Below are positions 47,273-59,230 of a stretch of 64,000 nucleotides of DNA, piece by piece. The translations under genes were made by a program, and so were the position numbers. This stretch comes from Austropuccinia psidii (lineage: Eukaryota > Basidiomycota > Pucciniomycetes > Pucciniales > Sphaerophragmiaceae), in assembly GCA_023105745.1 (NCBI GenBank), contig JALGQZ010000002.1, forward strand, positions 76,177,285 to 76,241,284, written 5' to 3'. The notes beneath the pieces were generated by a model, which ran no database searches, was not told where the DNA came from, and was given only the letters and a program-made list of their open reading frames with translations. Each line of letters begins with the position of its first letter. Position 1 is the first letter of the stretch.

Positions 47273-49958
47273 TGTTAGCCTTGAGGTATATTTTACATAC
47301 CCATATAGGCCACAATAAATATCAAAAGAAATTATAAATTATGCATAACTCATAAGTCATGCATATATCCAAAATTCATTGTTTTTGATTTCAGAAAATA
47401 TGAATAACCTTTTCGTGAGTAACTGAGTCCATGAATTTAAGGCCATATTTGGATTCTAAACAAAAATTCACCTAGGGTATCTCCATAGAGGGAATAAGGT
47501 TAAATCAACTCCATGAGGTGTTAATTTGGAAAATACTTCACTTCCACATCATCCATAACACTTTCACAGGGGCTCTTTGAAGTGAAGAGGGCCTGGCACT
47601 CAGTAAACTTGGACTCACTTATGGAGGGCGCAGAATATGGTAAGAGAGAAATACACTTAAAAGTGCAAAGAGTGGAATTACTAAAATAAAGAATATAAGA
47701 AAGCATAAACAAAAGAGATAAAAGTAAAGAATAGAAGAGCCAACCACAAACAAGTCCAAGTCCACTGTTTCAACCTGTCAGAATGAAAAGAGAAGGGTTA
47801 ATAAGTATATGGCAACCCAACTCATACTGTACAGGCGAAGAGAGAAAATGCAAAGACTAACTTAATATTAAATAAATATAATACCCAAAATAAGGATAAT
47901 AATATTCATTAAATAATAAATAAACCAAATTAATTAACTGGGGAAAAGTCCCCAGGGGGGAGAAAGAGGGGCTGGTATATGTGAGAATCCTCAGCCCTGC
48001 TCCAGAGAGAGAATTTTCATGAGAGGATTGAATGATTGAATTGAGTCTGGCCAATACAGGTCCTGTACAGTTGTACAGAACCTGTACAAGAGGTGTGGTG
48101 AAGTTGAGTGATCATAAAGTTTCATAATGGTGTATCCAAACTGTATTGGATGAATCCAACCTGTACAGATGTTGACAGGCTGTATTGAGTTACCAAACTG
48201 TATGCATGTTTCAGCAAGGCATATTGCTGAAACTGAATGCTAATGCAGATAGTGGATCTGCTGATTTGAGGTGTTTGGGTGGGTGTAGCAATGAATACCC
48301 TTACCCCTGGTGAGTGGTTATTACAAACACATAAAATAATTGTGATTTTTTTTTCTCAATTTCACACCCAAATAATGGGAATGTGAGAAATCCAATGTTA
48401 CATATACACTAGGATTAGTATTATTCATGTTTTGTGCACATAAAAAACATGGTATTCCTAAATACAGTTTTGGTACACCCATAGTGGATATCAGTCTTTA
48501 AGCCTGAATTACTATTTTTGATGTGAAAATAGCTAAGGGGGACAAAAGACATCAAAGAGAGCCAGGGTACCCAACCTCTGAGGTCTCTGAGGCATGGATA
48601 GCTGTAAGGCTTAGATCCATGGCTAATCATGGCCAAATTAGTCTACTTAAACCTTTTGGGAAACTTGTTACCAAGTTAAACTCTCATTAAATCATAAGAA
48701 AATTGCCAATAATCTGCTATTTTGGTGTGAAAAGGAGGTAAAGAGCAACTTACACTCCTGTAACCATGTTAATTCTTAATTAATATCCATGAATAAATCT
48801 CAAAATAGTAATTAAACCCTTTTTTTGACTAGTATTCATTCATTTACCTCATAGCAACCTGCTATAATATGTTATTTGCAATTCTACATAGAAATGAAGT
48901 AAAAACTTCAAAAATTAATTAAAGAGACAATTCTTAATGAATACTTCTGAAAAATTCAGGACCAATACATAATGGTATCATGCATAAATAAACAAAAATT
49001 AATCATGGTTTAATAAGCAAAATTCAAAGTTTTACTTACATTCCATTTTTGATGATTCCACATGAAAGACTGAATCTTCAAAAATTCACTTTGAATACAA
49101 CCTGTGATTAAATTTCTAATAGCATTGATAGCTTTGAGAAATTAATTCTTATTTTGAAATAAAAGAATATTTACATTTGTTAATCCTCTTATTCTTAACC
49201 ATAAATAGGTTGGTAGTCACATAAAAGCTTTAACTAAGTAATTATGATAATCTCATGTGACAACCAATGATGCAATCAATAATCCAAAAAGGATAATTGC
49301 TTTCTCACACACTGGATTTTCATTTTTTCTCCATGGCACCCCTCTGTAAGCTGTTGTTGACTTAAAAGAGGCCTCCCCTTGCTGTTTTTTTTCAAATAAT
49401 CTTATTATCCAATTATACCATTATTACCAACAAGTAAGAATTAGTTAGAAATTTTCTTAAGTGTTTTATTCTTTCAGAATCGATGAGAAAGACGTGAACT
49501 CATGTAAATAAACTATAATTTGTTGTAATATTTTCATAACTCAAGTTTGATCCATTAAATACACAATTTATCCATCAAATCTCTCTACCAAATTCTTTCC
49601 AAAGCTCATTTGAGTATTAGTGAGTGGTTTGAATTAACTCTTGATGCTTTTATCTAGTATTAGTTTTCTTCAAGAAGTAGATTTATAATTATTCTTTCAA
49701 AAGATAATTATATATTAAAACAATTTTATTATTTTAATAAAGAAGTTTACTTATTAAATAATTCTTTTAATTGATTCTTGTAGAAAATTACTGCTTAATT
49801 CTATAATAACTAGGAGTGTATAACAAGTAAAAGAATTAATCTATTATTTATTTATCTAATTGTGGTTATAATAGCTTTCATTATAATATTCTCATAAGAA
49901 AAGTCACAATACTATTAATTAATAGTAATATTATCAACAGTTTCATAGACACAACTTA
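47273..49958 (+). repeat. Solo LTR related to element B, carrying repeat E
   Basis: It starts TGTTAGCCTTGAGGTATATTT and follows the B LTR to ...CAACTTACT, with many substitutions. Both sides carry ATTTC (47,268-47,272 and 49,959-49,963), a 5-bp duplication, and there is no internal region, so it is an old solo LTR. Its first and last dinucleotides are partly mutated. Repeat E (47,562-48,325) is inserted in it. Confidence 0.85.
47562..48325 (+). mobile_element. Repeat E copy 1: short LTR-like element
   Basis: 764 bp with mutated ends (TTTCACAG...TTATTACA), flanked by AACAC on both sides (47,557-47,561 and 48,326-48,330). It is clearly related over its length to the copy at 61,364-62,125. No coding capacity is seen. 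It is probably a solo LTR of another retroelement family. Confidence 0.8.
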
Positions 49959-49977
49959 CTATTTCAAGCTTGGGGTT

Positions 49978-51419
49978 GCTGTCACAACCATGGAAAATCA
50001 CCCTCTTCAACCTTTATATGGAATATCAATGTCATATTCAATTTATGGAAATTTGGCCAAATTGGCCACTTTCACTTTATTTTCCTTTATGGCCATTTCA
50101 TCATCTGGGGCCAACCTGGCCTCTTCACCATCATCATGCCATTTATGGAAGCTTTATTCCTTTGGGAACTTTTGTACATTTCCCAATCAACAGGGGAAAA
50201 ACAACACAAAAGACTGCATTATGCTTTTTAAGCTTTAAATACATTTTTAGGCATTTTTGCACCTTTTGGTGCATTTACCCTTAATCTTCCATTTTCCCAT
50301 GCAATATGGGAATTATGCCCCAATGGTCATAATTAGCAATTTTGGGCTTAATTGCCATTTTTGTGCACTTTGTGTTAAGACAGCTTCAAATCCATTTAGG
50401 CTTGTTTTTGCGAAAAACCTCAAACTGTCCATAAAACAAGTCTGCAAGTCCTGAATCCACCCAAACTCCATTTTTTTCTCTTTATCCTCCTTGCATTCTC
50501 TCAAAAGACCATTGGAAACGTTCTCCCTTCAATAACCAAAAGTGCCATAAACGGTGTTCTACATGATTATGCACCCTTTTCCACCAGCAACTCAATGGTG
50601 CCAGTATCAGAAGGTTAGCTCAACATTCCATCATGTCATCCAGAGGATTCATCAAGGCTCAATTGCAAGTGTTATTATTAAATACCAATCAGGCTATCAA
50701 ACAGTCATTGGATATTTTCAATTATGAAGTATTCCTCCAAGGGAATACTGGAAGTTCAGTCTCAAGGGATATTCAAGAGGTAATTCCAAAACAATTTTCA
50801 AGTGTCAATGCTTCATCAATCCACCTTGTCACCAAGATTCATTCCAATACAGTCTTGTATTTCAACCATACACCCTGGGAAGATCATTCAGCTTAGTTCA
50901 TTTCCCAATTTGGCAGTGTATACACTTCATCAAGCAATCAATACAGCCACAAGGATTCAATACAGACCAACTGTCAGCCTGAAGGAGTCAAGCTCTCAAC
51001 CTTTCACATATATTAGCCTCTTCTCAACCCTGGGGGGTTTTTTTTCCCAGTTAATTATCATATTTTCATTTTATATTATCTTTATTTTCTTTCATTTTTC
51101 AATTTAATACTGAAATTATCAAGTCAGTCATTTAGCACCTCTTCTTTTTTTGTGTATTGGTGAATATTGGTGGTCATATCCTTTACTAAATCCATTCCTT
51201 TTTGTGGAAGGTTGAAACACTGATTAAGGACTTGGTTGGTTGGCTCTTTGGCCATTTGGCTTCTTTCTCTTAATGAATATCATTTTGTACTTGCATATCT
51301 TCCAAGAAAAATTTATTTCCTTTATTTTATCTTCTTTAATCTTTGGAGGCTTCTGAGTGAGTTCCCTGATTACTGAGTTCCAGGCCACTCTTGCTATCCC
51401 AAACAGGCCTTGTGACAGT
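49978..51419 (-). repeat. Diverged relative of repeat E, reverse orientation
   Basis: Read on the minus strand from 51,419, it begins TGTCACAAGGCCTG, then GGCCTGGAACTCAGTAATC, GTGTTTCAACC and AATTAACTGGG...CCCCCCAGGG, in the same order as in E. The far end near 49,978 reads GGTTGTGACA. It is about twice as long as E and no duplication is visible, so its limits are uncertain. Short open frames inside (for example 50,633-50,896 plus) have no recognisable product. Confidence 0.5.
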
Positions 51420-52587
51420 GTATATTTTTGTCATTCTATTTGCTTTTCTATTTTTAAAAATTTCTCAAAAAAAACATAGCAGGAACATTTCACATCCTGA
51501 TACGTTAAAAAGGTAATTGATTGTTGAATTTTTTATATACAAAGTCTTCATAGACCAAAAATCTGTAAGGAGGTTGCAAATTGACAGCATTTTTACCCCC
51601 TAAGGTTGCAAAGACCCTTTAGGTGTGACTTTCCTAAGAAAAATTAAAAATTAAAAAATAAATTACATGAATAAAGGTAAATAAAAAATAATAAAAAATC
51701 TAACAGAATACATAACAAAAAAAAATAAAGAATCAATTCCAAAAAAAATGATAAAATTGATACTGAAGTGGGAAACTCAATGAAAGCAATGGGCTTTTTC
51801 CATCAAGAGACTAAAGCTTCTTGTTTTTATTTTCACATAGAAAATTATGAATAATAAGCATAAAATAAATTATTTTAATAAACAAAATTCCAATTTATAA
51901 AAGAAATAATAAAGCTCTTTCTCAATTGTTTGAAAAGAAACAAGAATACTGTGTATTTTTCTTGAGAATTGTTTAAATAATAAACTACTTTCAAAACAAA
52001 TAAATAAAATATTTAGCTCAAGGTGTGTCCTTTACCAAAAATAGCTCTACAAATAAGCCTTTCTTTCAGTTAATATAAAATAAACTTGTATTATATCTGA
52101 AAAGAAGTATAAAATGAGATGCATTCAAGCCTTTTTTGACTGTTAAAATGTTTTTCTCTGAGGGGATTTGAGCGGTATAACGAAGTTCTCAAATTGAAAT
52201 GAAGCTTTAAGCTGCAATTTATATAGTAAACAATTGTTTGAGAGAAGTAATCCAACAAATTGAATTTATACTTTAATCATGTAAATCTCACAATAAAATA
52301 GAAAGTGATTACTCTAAAAGCTTTCCATCTACATAGTTTACCAATGGAGCAATAATATATTGAAATATTATAATGGCTTAGTTAATTTAAAATAGAAACA
52401 AACATAGAAATTTAGGCTCAAGCTGGCTCTAACTTGAAGCCCAATCACAGATTCACTGGGGACCAAATTACTTCTCAAATGAAACACTTTCTGACAGGTG
52501 TATTCAATTTCCTCATTGTGATTCTTGGGTATGTAAATGTACTATTGCTTGTAAGCCAATCATGATTTTTTCCAAAGATAGTACATT
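51420..52587. other. AT-rich stretch without a recognisable gene
   Basis: I see no long open frame, RNA gene or clear repeat boundary here. Confidence 0.4.
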
Positions 52588-54637
52588 TGTGAGCCTTGAG
52601 GAATGTTTCACATACCAAAATATGCCACATATAAAGCTAAAACAATGTATGGAATATACAAAACCCATAGGGAATGTATATATCCACAATTAATCATTTT
52701 GTATAAAGAAAACATGCATAGAATTTCTGTGAGTTAGTACATGCATGGATTTAAGGTCAGATTTGAATTCTACACAAAATCTCACCTAGGGTATCTCCAT
52801 GGGGTGAATATGTCTAAATAAACCCCATTAAGTGTCAATATGGAAAATACTTCAACACCTCATCATCAATAACACATAAAAGAATTGTGAAAATTCTTGT
52901 TTTTTTCCTTTTCACATTGAAAAGATAGGATTCTGACAAATCTCATAATACATATACACTCAAGATAGTGTTATAAATGTTTTTAGCACTTGAAAAATCT
53001 GTATTGTTACATATATTATTACTTAATCCATTTGGATATTAGTCTTGAGGGCTTAATAACTATTTTGATGTGGATAATAGTCAGAGGGGACAAAAGACAT
53101 CAAAGAGGGCCAGGGTACCCACCTTCTGAATCCTCTGAGGCATATACTCCTCCAAATATTGGCTCCATGGCTGATACTTTTTCAATTAGTCTATCAAAAT
53201 CTTTTGGTAACTATTTTTACTAAGGCTAAGTCCCATTAATCATAATAAAATAGCATATAATCTACTATTTTGACATGCCAAGAAGATAATGAACTCCTTT
53301 TACACCTGTAAAGAATTGGATTATTCATTATCTACCATTAATAGAACCAGGAGGATGGATCAAAGCTCTTTTGGACTAGTATTCATAGTAAAAATCCGAT
53401 GGTAGGCTATTTGACTGTACCACATAAAAATGGAGTAAAACTTCAAAAATTTGTGGAAGATACAATTCTTGATTTATTTATCTGAATCTTTCAGGACCAA
53501 TGGAGAGACTTTAAAGCCACACATGAAAGCAAAAAATAATTGTGGCTTAATAATTTCAATTAAAAGCTTTACTTACAGTCTAATTTTGTGGATTCTACAT
53601 GAAGCACTAAATATTCAGAAGTTCACAGAAATTACACTCTGCTATGGAATTTCTAATGATATGAATAACTTTCAAAAAACAATTTTGTTTTAGAATAAAT
53701 CAATAATTAAGGTGGTAACTTCATTATTTCTTACCCATAAATGGGTTGGTATCCACATAAAATTATTTAGTTAATTAATTATGATAGTTTTATGTGACAG
53801 AAAGTGATGTAACCATTAATCCAAATGAGTTATTTTTTTGATTTAATTCCTTTTCACACCTCTGTTAGTAATTTTAGACTTAAAAGAAGAATTTTCTTAC
53901 TGTATTTTTCCAAAAAATCAACTAATCATACCTACAAGCTTATAAGTTCAAACTAGTATATCACTTCAAGGTATTCTAAAAGTGCTCTCATATATCTTGA
54001 ATATTTTGAAATCAAGAACATTAATGTTAATTCTATCAGTAGATTAATACTTTAAATCTATACTTTATTAATTTCTAATTAATTGTTTTAAATACACAGG
54101 TACTCCTTGAAGCTTACTAAAAAGCCTTCAACTCTTCTATTTCTACATGGTTTAAAGGTCTTGATCTATTATTTTGTGGCTTCATGTCTGTTTGGCTTTG
54201 TTTTTATATTATTTTAGCTTATAGATATTGATTTGAACTTCTTTTCTAAATAGTGAGCTTATGTATTCTTTTATATCTAATTTCCTCTTAAATTTCTTTT
54301 TAAAATTATCATTTTTCATTATATCATCCCTCTAGAAGTATCTTTTCCAATATTTCTTAGTCCATAAAGCTTCATTGTGATGTGAAGTTTCCTTTTCAAG
54401 TATAATTGACTCTTTTAAAGAAATAATACTCTTATCTTAAATATTTTGGTAACATCTTTTTGATAATTAAGTAGTTGTTTTATTTCAATTATCAAATGAT
54501 TTCATTTTTTTGGTGATACAATTTATTATATCATTCAATAAATAATCTTATAAGTCTTAATTAAGTAAAAATTTAAAACCTGGTGGTTATAATTAATTTC
54601 CTTTATTCAATTAATTTCTTAAGGACAGTCATAGTAC
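52588..54637 (+). repeat. Diverged B-type LTR, 3' truncated
   Basis: It starts TGTGAGCCTTGAGG and follows the B LTR (CACCTAGGGTATCTCCATGGGG, GACAAAAGACATCAAAGAG). It stops just after the conserved GGACAGTCATAGTAC motif, about 45 nt short of the usual end. A shared 14-bp ATAGTACATTTGTG spans the left boundary and stands again at the truncation, suggesting microhomology at the break. Confidence 0.7.
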
Positions 54638-54640
54638 ATT

Positions 54641-55502
54641 TGTGTTGAAGAAAAATAATCAAAAATGATCAATAAAAAATACAAAAAACCAAACCTTATT
54701 TATCAAGATTTTTGGCATTTCAATAAAAGCTAATAAACAGGAATATAAGACTTAATGGAAACTAGCATCAAAAATAAAATATGTAAAACATTTGTAATGA
54801 TTATCAAATCCCTATAAGAAATTGATGAAAGTTAGTAAGTATTTGACAAAAATCCAACAAACAATAAAAATTGATAAAAAAATCAGTGATCATACCTCAG
54901 CTCAGGATTTCGGGTGACATTTGTATAGCATGTATGGGTGTAGAACCCAACCAAATTCAGTATTCCCAATTTTGTATTTCAGGCTGACAGATTTTCTGAT
55001 TTCAGAAGCTACCTTCAGGCATGGTATGAGCCCCTCATTGTTGTCAAAATCCTCATTAACATAATACAACACTTTTTAGCAGAATTCATCAGGGAGGCAA
55101 CAATTATGGCTTTAGAAAAGTCTCAATGATTTTCAATTTTTAGCATAATGGATTGTGATGGTTTGAACTTGCACAATCAACATTTCATGCTGACTGACTT
55201 AGGGCTATTTTTAGCCATGGAGCTAGATAAATTTTGTGTTAAGCAACGCAGGTGAGGTTATCTTTTAGCAAACCCAATGAAGAGGCCCCTATTTCCAAAT
55301 TTTGCACTTGCATTTCTGTTAAATTAAATCTAATTTACGTTGTTACTAGAGATCCTTGTTGTCATATAGTTACTCTTATTAAACTTAATTACTTAGATCA
55401 TATCACTATAGATGATCGATGTACAGGTCTCTTAAGATCACGGCGCTATCTAGAGTGTATTTACTATTTAAAGCTAGTTGACAACATGTGTAGCTGTCCC
55501 TC
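54641..55502. other. Transition from repeat to host sequence, no gene assigned
   Basis: AT-rich to about 55,250, then more balanced composition. A 98-codon frame at 55,252-55,548 (plus) is not recognised. The stretch could hold the end of a gene convergent with PIG-A, but nothing proves it. Confidence 0.3.
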
Positions 55503-55665
55503 ATCCAGCTACTCATATTTTCTACTCTTCTCATTTACTGTTTCCTGACCCTTACGTTGTTTGAGCATCTTTCAGGTGTGCTCTCATTTTGCAATCCAGC
55601 TACTCATATTTTCTACTCTTCTCATTTACTGTTTCCTGACCCTTAGGTTGTTTGAGCATCTTTCA
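55503..55665. repeat. Tandem duplication, 91-bp period
   Basis: About 72 bp (ATCCAGCTACTCATATTTTC... to ...GAGCATCTTTCA) occurs at 55,503 and again at 55,594, with one mismatch (TTACGTT against TTAGGTT). Confidence 0.85.
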
Positions 55666-55832
55666 ATTTGAACTCCAAGCTGTTTATGTTTTGAGAACAC
55701 CCCAATTCACAAAGAATTTCATCAAGTTTCTTAAATTTCCCGCCCCAGTTAGTGGTTCGTATCATACTGTTGAAATTAGATCTTCTGGCCAGCCAGGAGT
55801 CGAAGCAGGAACAATAAAACAAATGACGGGAA

Positions 55833-57790
55833 TTACAATGGCGGCTTCAACCGTGACCCTGTTTCTAAAGCATTACAAAATATAGATGTCAGCCTACATT
55901 TATGAAGAATAAAGGATTGATTTAATAAAAAAATATATTCCCAGTCATGAAGGCACCGAAAAACGTTGTAGTGATCCAATATATTGTGAGGGTGCCAAAT
56001 ACTAACTTGAATATACATGTTATAATTAAAATCCGGGACGAAGTCAATCTCATCTCTTGGTAGCCACCAATCCAATAGACCCATGAGTATATATTGACAC
56101 ATCATGACTATGCACATCACTTTGCCAAAGACAACGCCAGAACCGTAATATCTATGGGCAGCCCATGGATGAGTTCTTTCTCAAAATAATAGTAATTAAG
56201 CATTATAAAACACAACTGACCTTCGAAGCCTCTCTAAAAGAGTAACAGGTTCTATGTTTAAAGTTTCATAGTACACGTGTTCTGTTCTAGCAGCGACATT
56301 TGCCCAGCTATACATCCCTCTTACATGCTCATGAACCTTCCAAGGATCATGCTTTCCCGACTGAATAATTTGTATAGCCCTTTCAGTTGCTTTAACCAAG
56401 TCTGTAGCCAGTTGAACAGAATTTGTGGGTTATTGGCAAAAGTCTAGTGAGCTATGAATGCAATAGTCTGAGATAAGAAATGCCTTACCGTCCACCTGGG
56501 GTTCCGCAAATTGTACTAAGCCTTCTGGTAAGACTTCCGGAATCCCGCCTACGTTGGTGGAGACGACCAGCAAACCTACACAGGCGGCTTCCAAGAGCGT
56601 CATTCCAAATGCCTCTGTTAATGAGGCATTCAAAAATATATCGCCTTTGATAAGAAGATCTCTAACTTGATCGGCCCGGATAGGGCCGAGCAGCTCAACT
56701 TGATCAGGTTTTATGACAGCTTGATGTTTCTCTCTCATTTGTTCTAGTTCAATGGATTTCGGGCCCGAACCACCTATGTAGAAGGGACCGCTGAGTTAAT
56801 GCGACTAAGCAAAAGGCAGTGGATTAATCAGACAGTCAAAGGCGCCCACCAATTAAAAATCGCAAGTTTGAATATTTAGCACATAACTTCGGTATTGCGG
56901 CGATGAGTAAATCGATGCCTTTGCGATATGCCAGTCTGGAGACACAAACAATTGTCACTTTTTCGGTCGAGCCCGATAGGAAAGCATAAAGGATAATATT
57001 TCAGTTGAATCAAAAGAGACTCTTGAGACTCTAAAAAAAACGTACGCGGTCCCTTGCTGTAGCGTGGTTTTTGTCGGTCAGGCTGAAAGCTATCAGCCAC
57101 AATTGCGTTAGGTATAACATAAACTATGTCTGGGTTGAGCATCGCTCTTAAGACCGTGTTTTCTTTTCTAAAGACATAAGTATAATTATGACAATAATCC
57201 AATTTGAGTGCACAGACAGATCTTTCAGTGGGAAAACCGACGAACCCAGTATGACTGACGCAAATGACGCCTTCAACATCACTAAGAATACCTTTGAGCA
57301 TCTTATTGCCGGTCACTTCACCCCAGCCGCCGCCTCCCAAGCCGAATAGTGAATGATCGGTGAAAACGGTAGCGACGCCGGTATGCAAAGTTTTTGCATG
57401 CATCAAAGCTTCTAGTCCAAGCGAGCTGAGGGCTTGGTGGGCATGAAGGACGTGAATGCGTTCTCGGAGGAGAATAGAACGGATGAGGGGTAGACATCCA
57501 AAGAGGTTGGGAAAAGTTGCTTGTGTTTGTGAGAACGGTACTACACCAAGCGGGATGTAGTAAACTTTGAGGCCAGCAGGCAAATGACGAATGCCGCAGC
57601 GGTTACCGTAATCATGCGTTATAATGATCACCTGGGATGTCAAGTAGTCAATATCAGTCTTTGTGACGAAGGAACGATTGGGGGGAAAAAGAACTCCTAC
57701 TTTATGCCCGCGCTGAATTAACTTTTGAGATAGTATGTATATATGGGATTCGACACCGCCCACATTAGGAAAAAAATAGTCTGAGGCCAT
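55833..57790 (-). CDS. GPI3: GPI-GlcNAc transferase catalytic subunit (PIG-A/Gpi3), seven exons
   Basis: It transfers GlcNAc from UDP-GlcNAc to phosphatidylinositol at the ER, the first step of GPI-anchor synthesis. Exons (minus): 57,790-57,701; 57,631-57,246; 57,167-57,046; 56,957-56,850; 56,773-56,489; 56,401-56,221; 56,151-55,833. Six GT-AG introns of 69-88 nt; the frame closes at 497 codons with the stop (human PIG-A has 484 residues). Motifs: [62 protein letters not shown] then [25 protein letters not shown], then the GT4 nucleotide-sugar site [16 protein letters not shown] and [13 protein letters not shown] hydrophobic C-terminal anchor precedes [17 protein letters not shown] 57,790 is the first in-frame ATG, but the conserved-looking residues SIR precede it, so an upstream start or exon is possible. 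The intron ending at 56,958 is the least certain. Confidence 0.93.
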
Positions 57791-58496
57791 CCTGATCGAA
57801 AGAGGGTGCGACAAACGACAACGCGATCAGTGGCTGCTTTCATGGGTGATGAAGGATGTTTGGCCTGTGCGGATGAATCGCCCAAGATTTAGCAAGATGC
57901 CTGTGAGTTCTGACGTTATGAGGCTTGGGACCCACTTTATAGCAGGCCAAGCAAGATGATGAAGCAAGGCCATTTGACGACTCGATACGGAGACAGATCG
58001 CTACGCACGCTATGTGTAAACGCCTTGGAGGTGATGATGCTTGAAGGATGGGGTCGATAGTGAGGCTTGAACCCTTCCCCTTCCAGGAGGACGGCATGGG
58101 GTGCGATTCGCCTGAGATCCTTCACGGGATGTGATATGATGCGAGATGAGCTGCAAAATCGATCCTGTCGTGGATCGTGAATCGTGGATGGTGATGGAGG
58201 CTGGAAACCGAAGAGGATTGCGTCTTGAGCCGAATCAGTCTTGGTCCCAACAGTCCGTTGAACCGTTCTGCTGACGATGGTCGATGACCTCCGGCAAGAC
58301 TCAAGCCAAGAGGCGCAAGAATTCCCAGAGGATCGAATCCACCGGTTCCCCCTGCGGATAAGAGCTGGATGGATTTATGCTAATAGCCACTCGCTGCCTG
58401 GACCACACGCGGATCTTGCTCGGATTTCGCCGTTGAGGACGTTCGCCACCTTTTCGCAGGACAACGTCGAGTCCTTCTCCGAAGACGAAAGATGGA
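57791..58496. promoter_or_regulatory. Shared intergenic region of PIG-A and PIG-H, putative bidirectional promoter
   Basis: About 0.7 kb between two divergent start codons, CpG-rich compared with the flanking repeats. It must hold the 5' ends of both transcripts. No TATA box was identified. Short open frames on both strands here are not recognised; one could be a 5' exon of PIG-A. Confidence 0.6.
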
Positions 58497-59230
58497 ATGC
58501 AGCCTCAAGATTCCAAGGGATTCTCGCTTAGCGCTCAAAAAATAACTCCGCACGTCAGCCTCTACGTGTTACGGTCAAACCAGCCACTTGGTCGTATTTG
58601 CCCCGACGAAATCTTGATTGGAATGTTAGCCGTCTTGGTTCGGTTCGTGGTCAGCTGCAAGTGATTTGCTTCTCGATCATCGAAATCTCTCGACTGACTT
58701 TGACCGCCCACCTTGCAGAATTTGAATCGGGTACTTGGCATGCTGCTAGCCTTTGTGGTATTGACAAGATTTTACTGGAAAGCTACGACGGTGACCTCGG
58801 GTGGGTCTGAATCTCAAGAATACTGCACCGAATCAGCAGCTACTTGCTGACGATCTATGCTGAAGAGAGTGTCATGATACTCAGTCCCTTGGGCATTCAG
58901 CTGAGTGCATCCAGTCTTTTAGGTGTCAAGCGACATTTCATAGCTCGAGAACACATCCGTCAAGCTATCATTCATGAATCTATCAACGGCTGGAATATCG
59001 CTTTTTATCTCGCTTTGATCGTCGACTCATCTGAAGGAGATGTTTCGGTTCATCAAATTTTCCCTGTCGGTCCTAAATCGCTAGCCTTTCATCGCTTTTT
59101 TGGCTAAACCCACATCACCCGCTAATTCTGTCCTTGGTTTTTGCTCTAGCATCTTCAACCCCAGCTGTCATACTTGATCCCTGTTTGGAAAGCAATCAGA
59201 GAAGCTTTTGGCGACCCCAATACCCATTGA
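58497..59230 (+). CDS. GPI15: GPI-GlcNAc transferase subunit PIG-H/Gpi15, four exons
   Basis: PIG-H is an accessory subunit of the same enzyme as PIG-A and binds it on the cytosolic face of the ER. Proposed exons: 58,497-58,649; 58,719-58,800; 58,866-59,065; 59,150-59,230, closing at 172 codons with the stop (human PIG-H 188 residues). The second intron has a clear branch-like GCTGAC about 20 nt before its acceptor. Two hydrophobic segments (EILIGMLAVLVRF and VLGMLLAFVVLTRFYW) would form the membrane hairpin. After them comes the PIG-H core: ESVMILSPLGIQL, HFIAREHIRQAIIHESINGW, FYLALIVD, then the end QPQLSYLIPVWKAIREAF. The core is a good family match; the first donor (58,650 or a few bases earlier) and the last donor are inferred from frame. 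Confidence 0.85.

Noticed and set aside
58277..58531. 84-codon plus-strand frame upstream of PIG-H
   Set aside because: It overlaps the PIG-H start in another frame, has no recognisable features, and lies in the G+C-rich intergenic region where chance frames are common.
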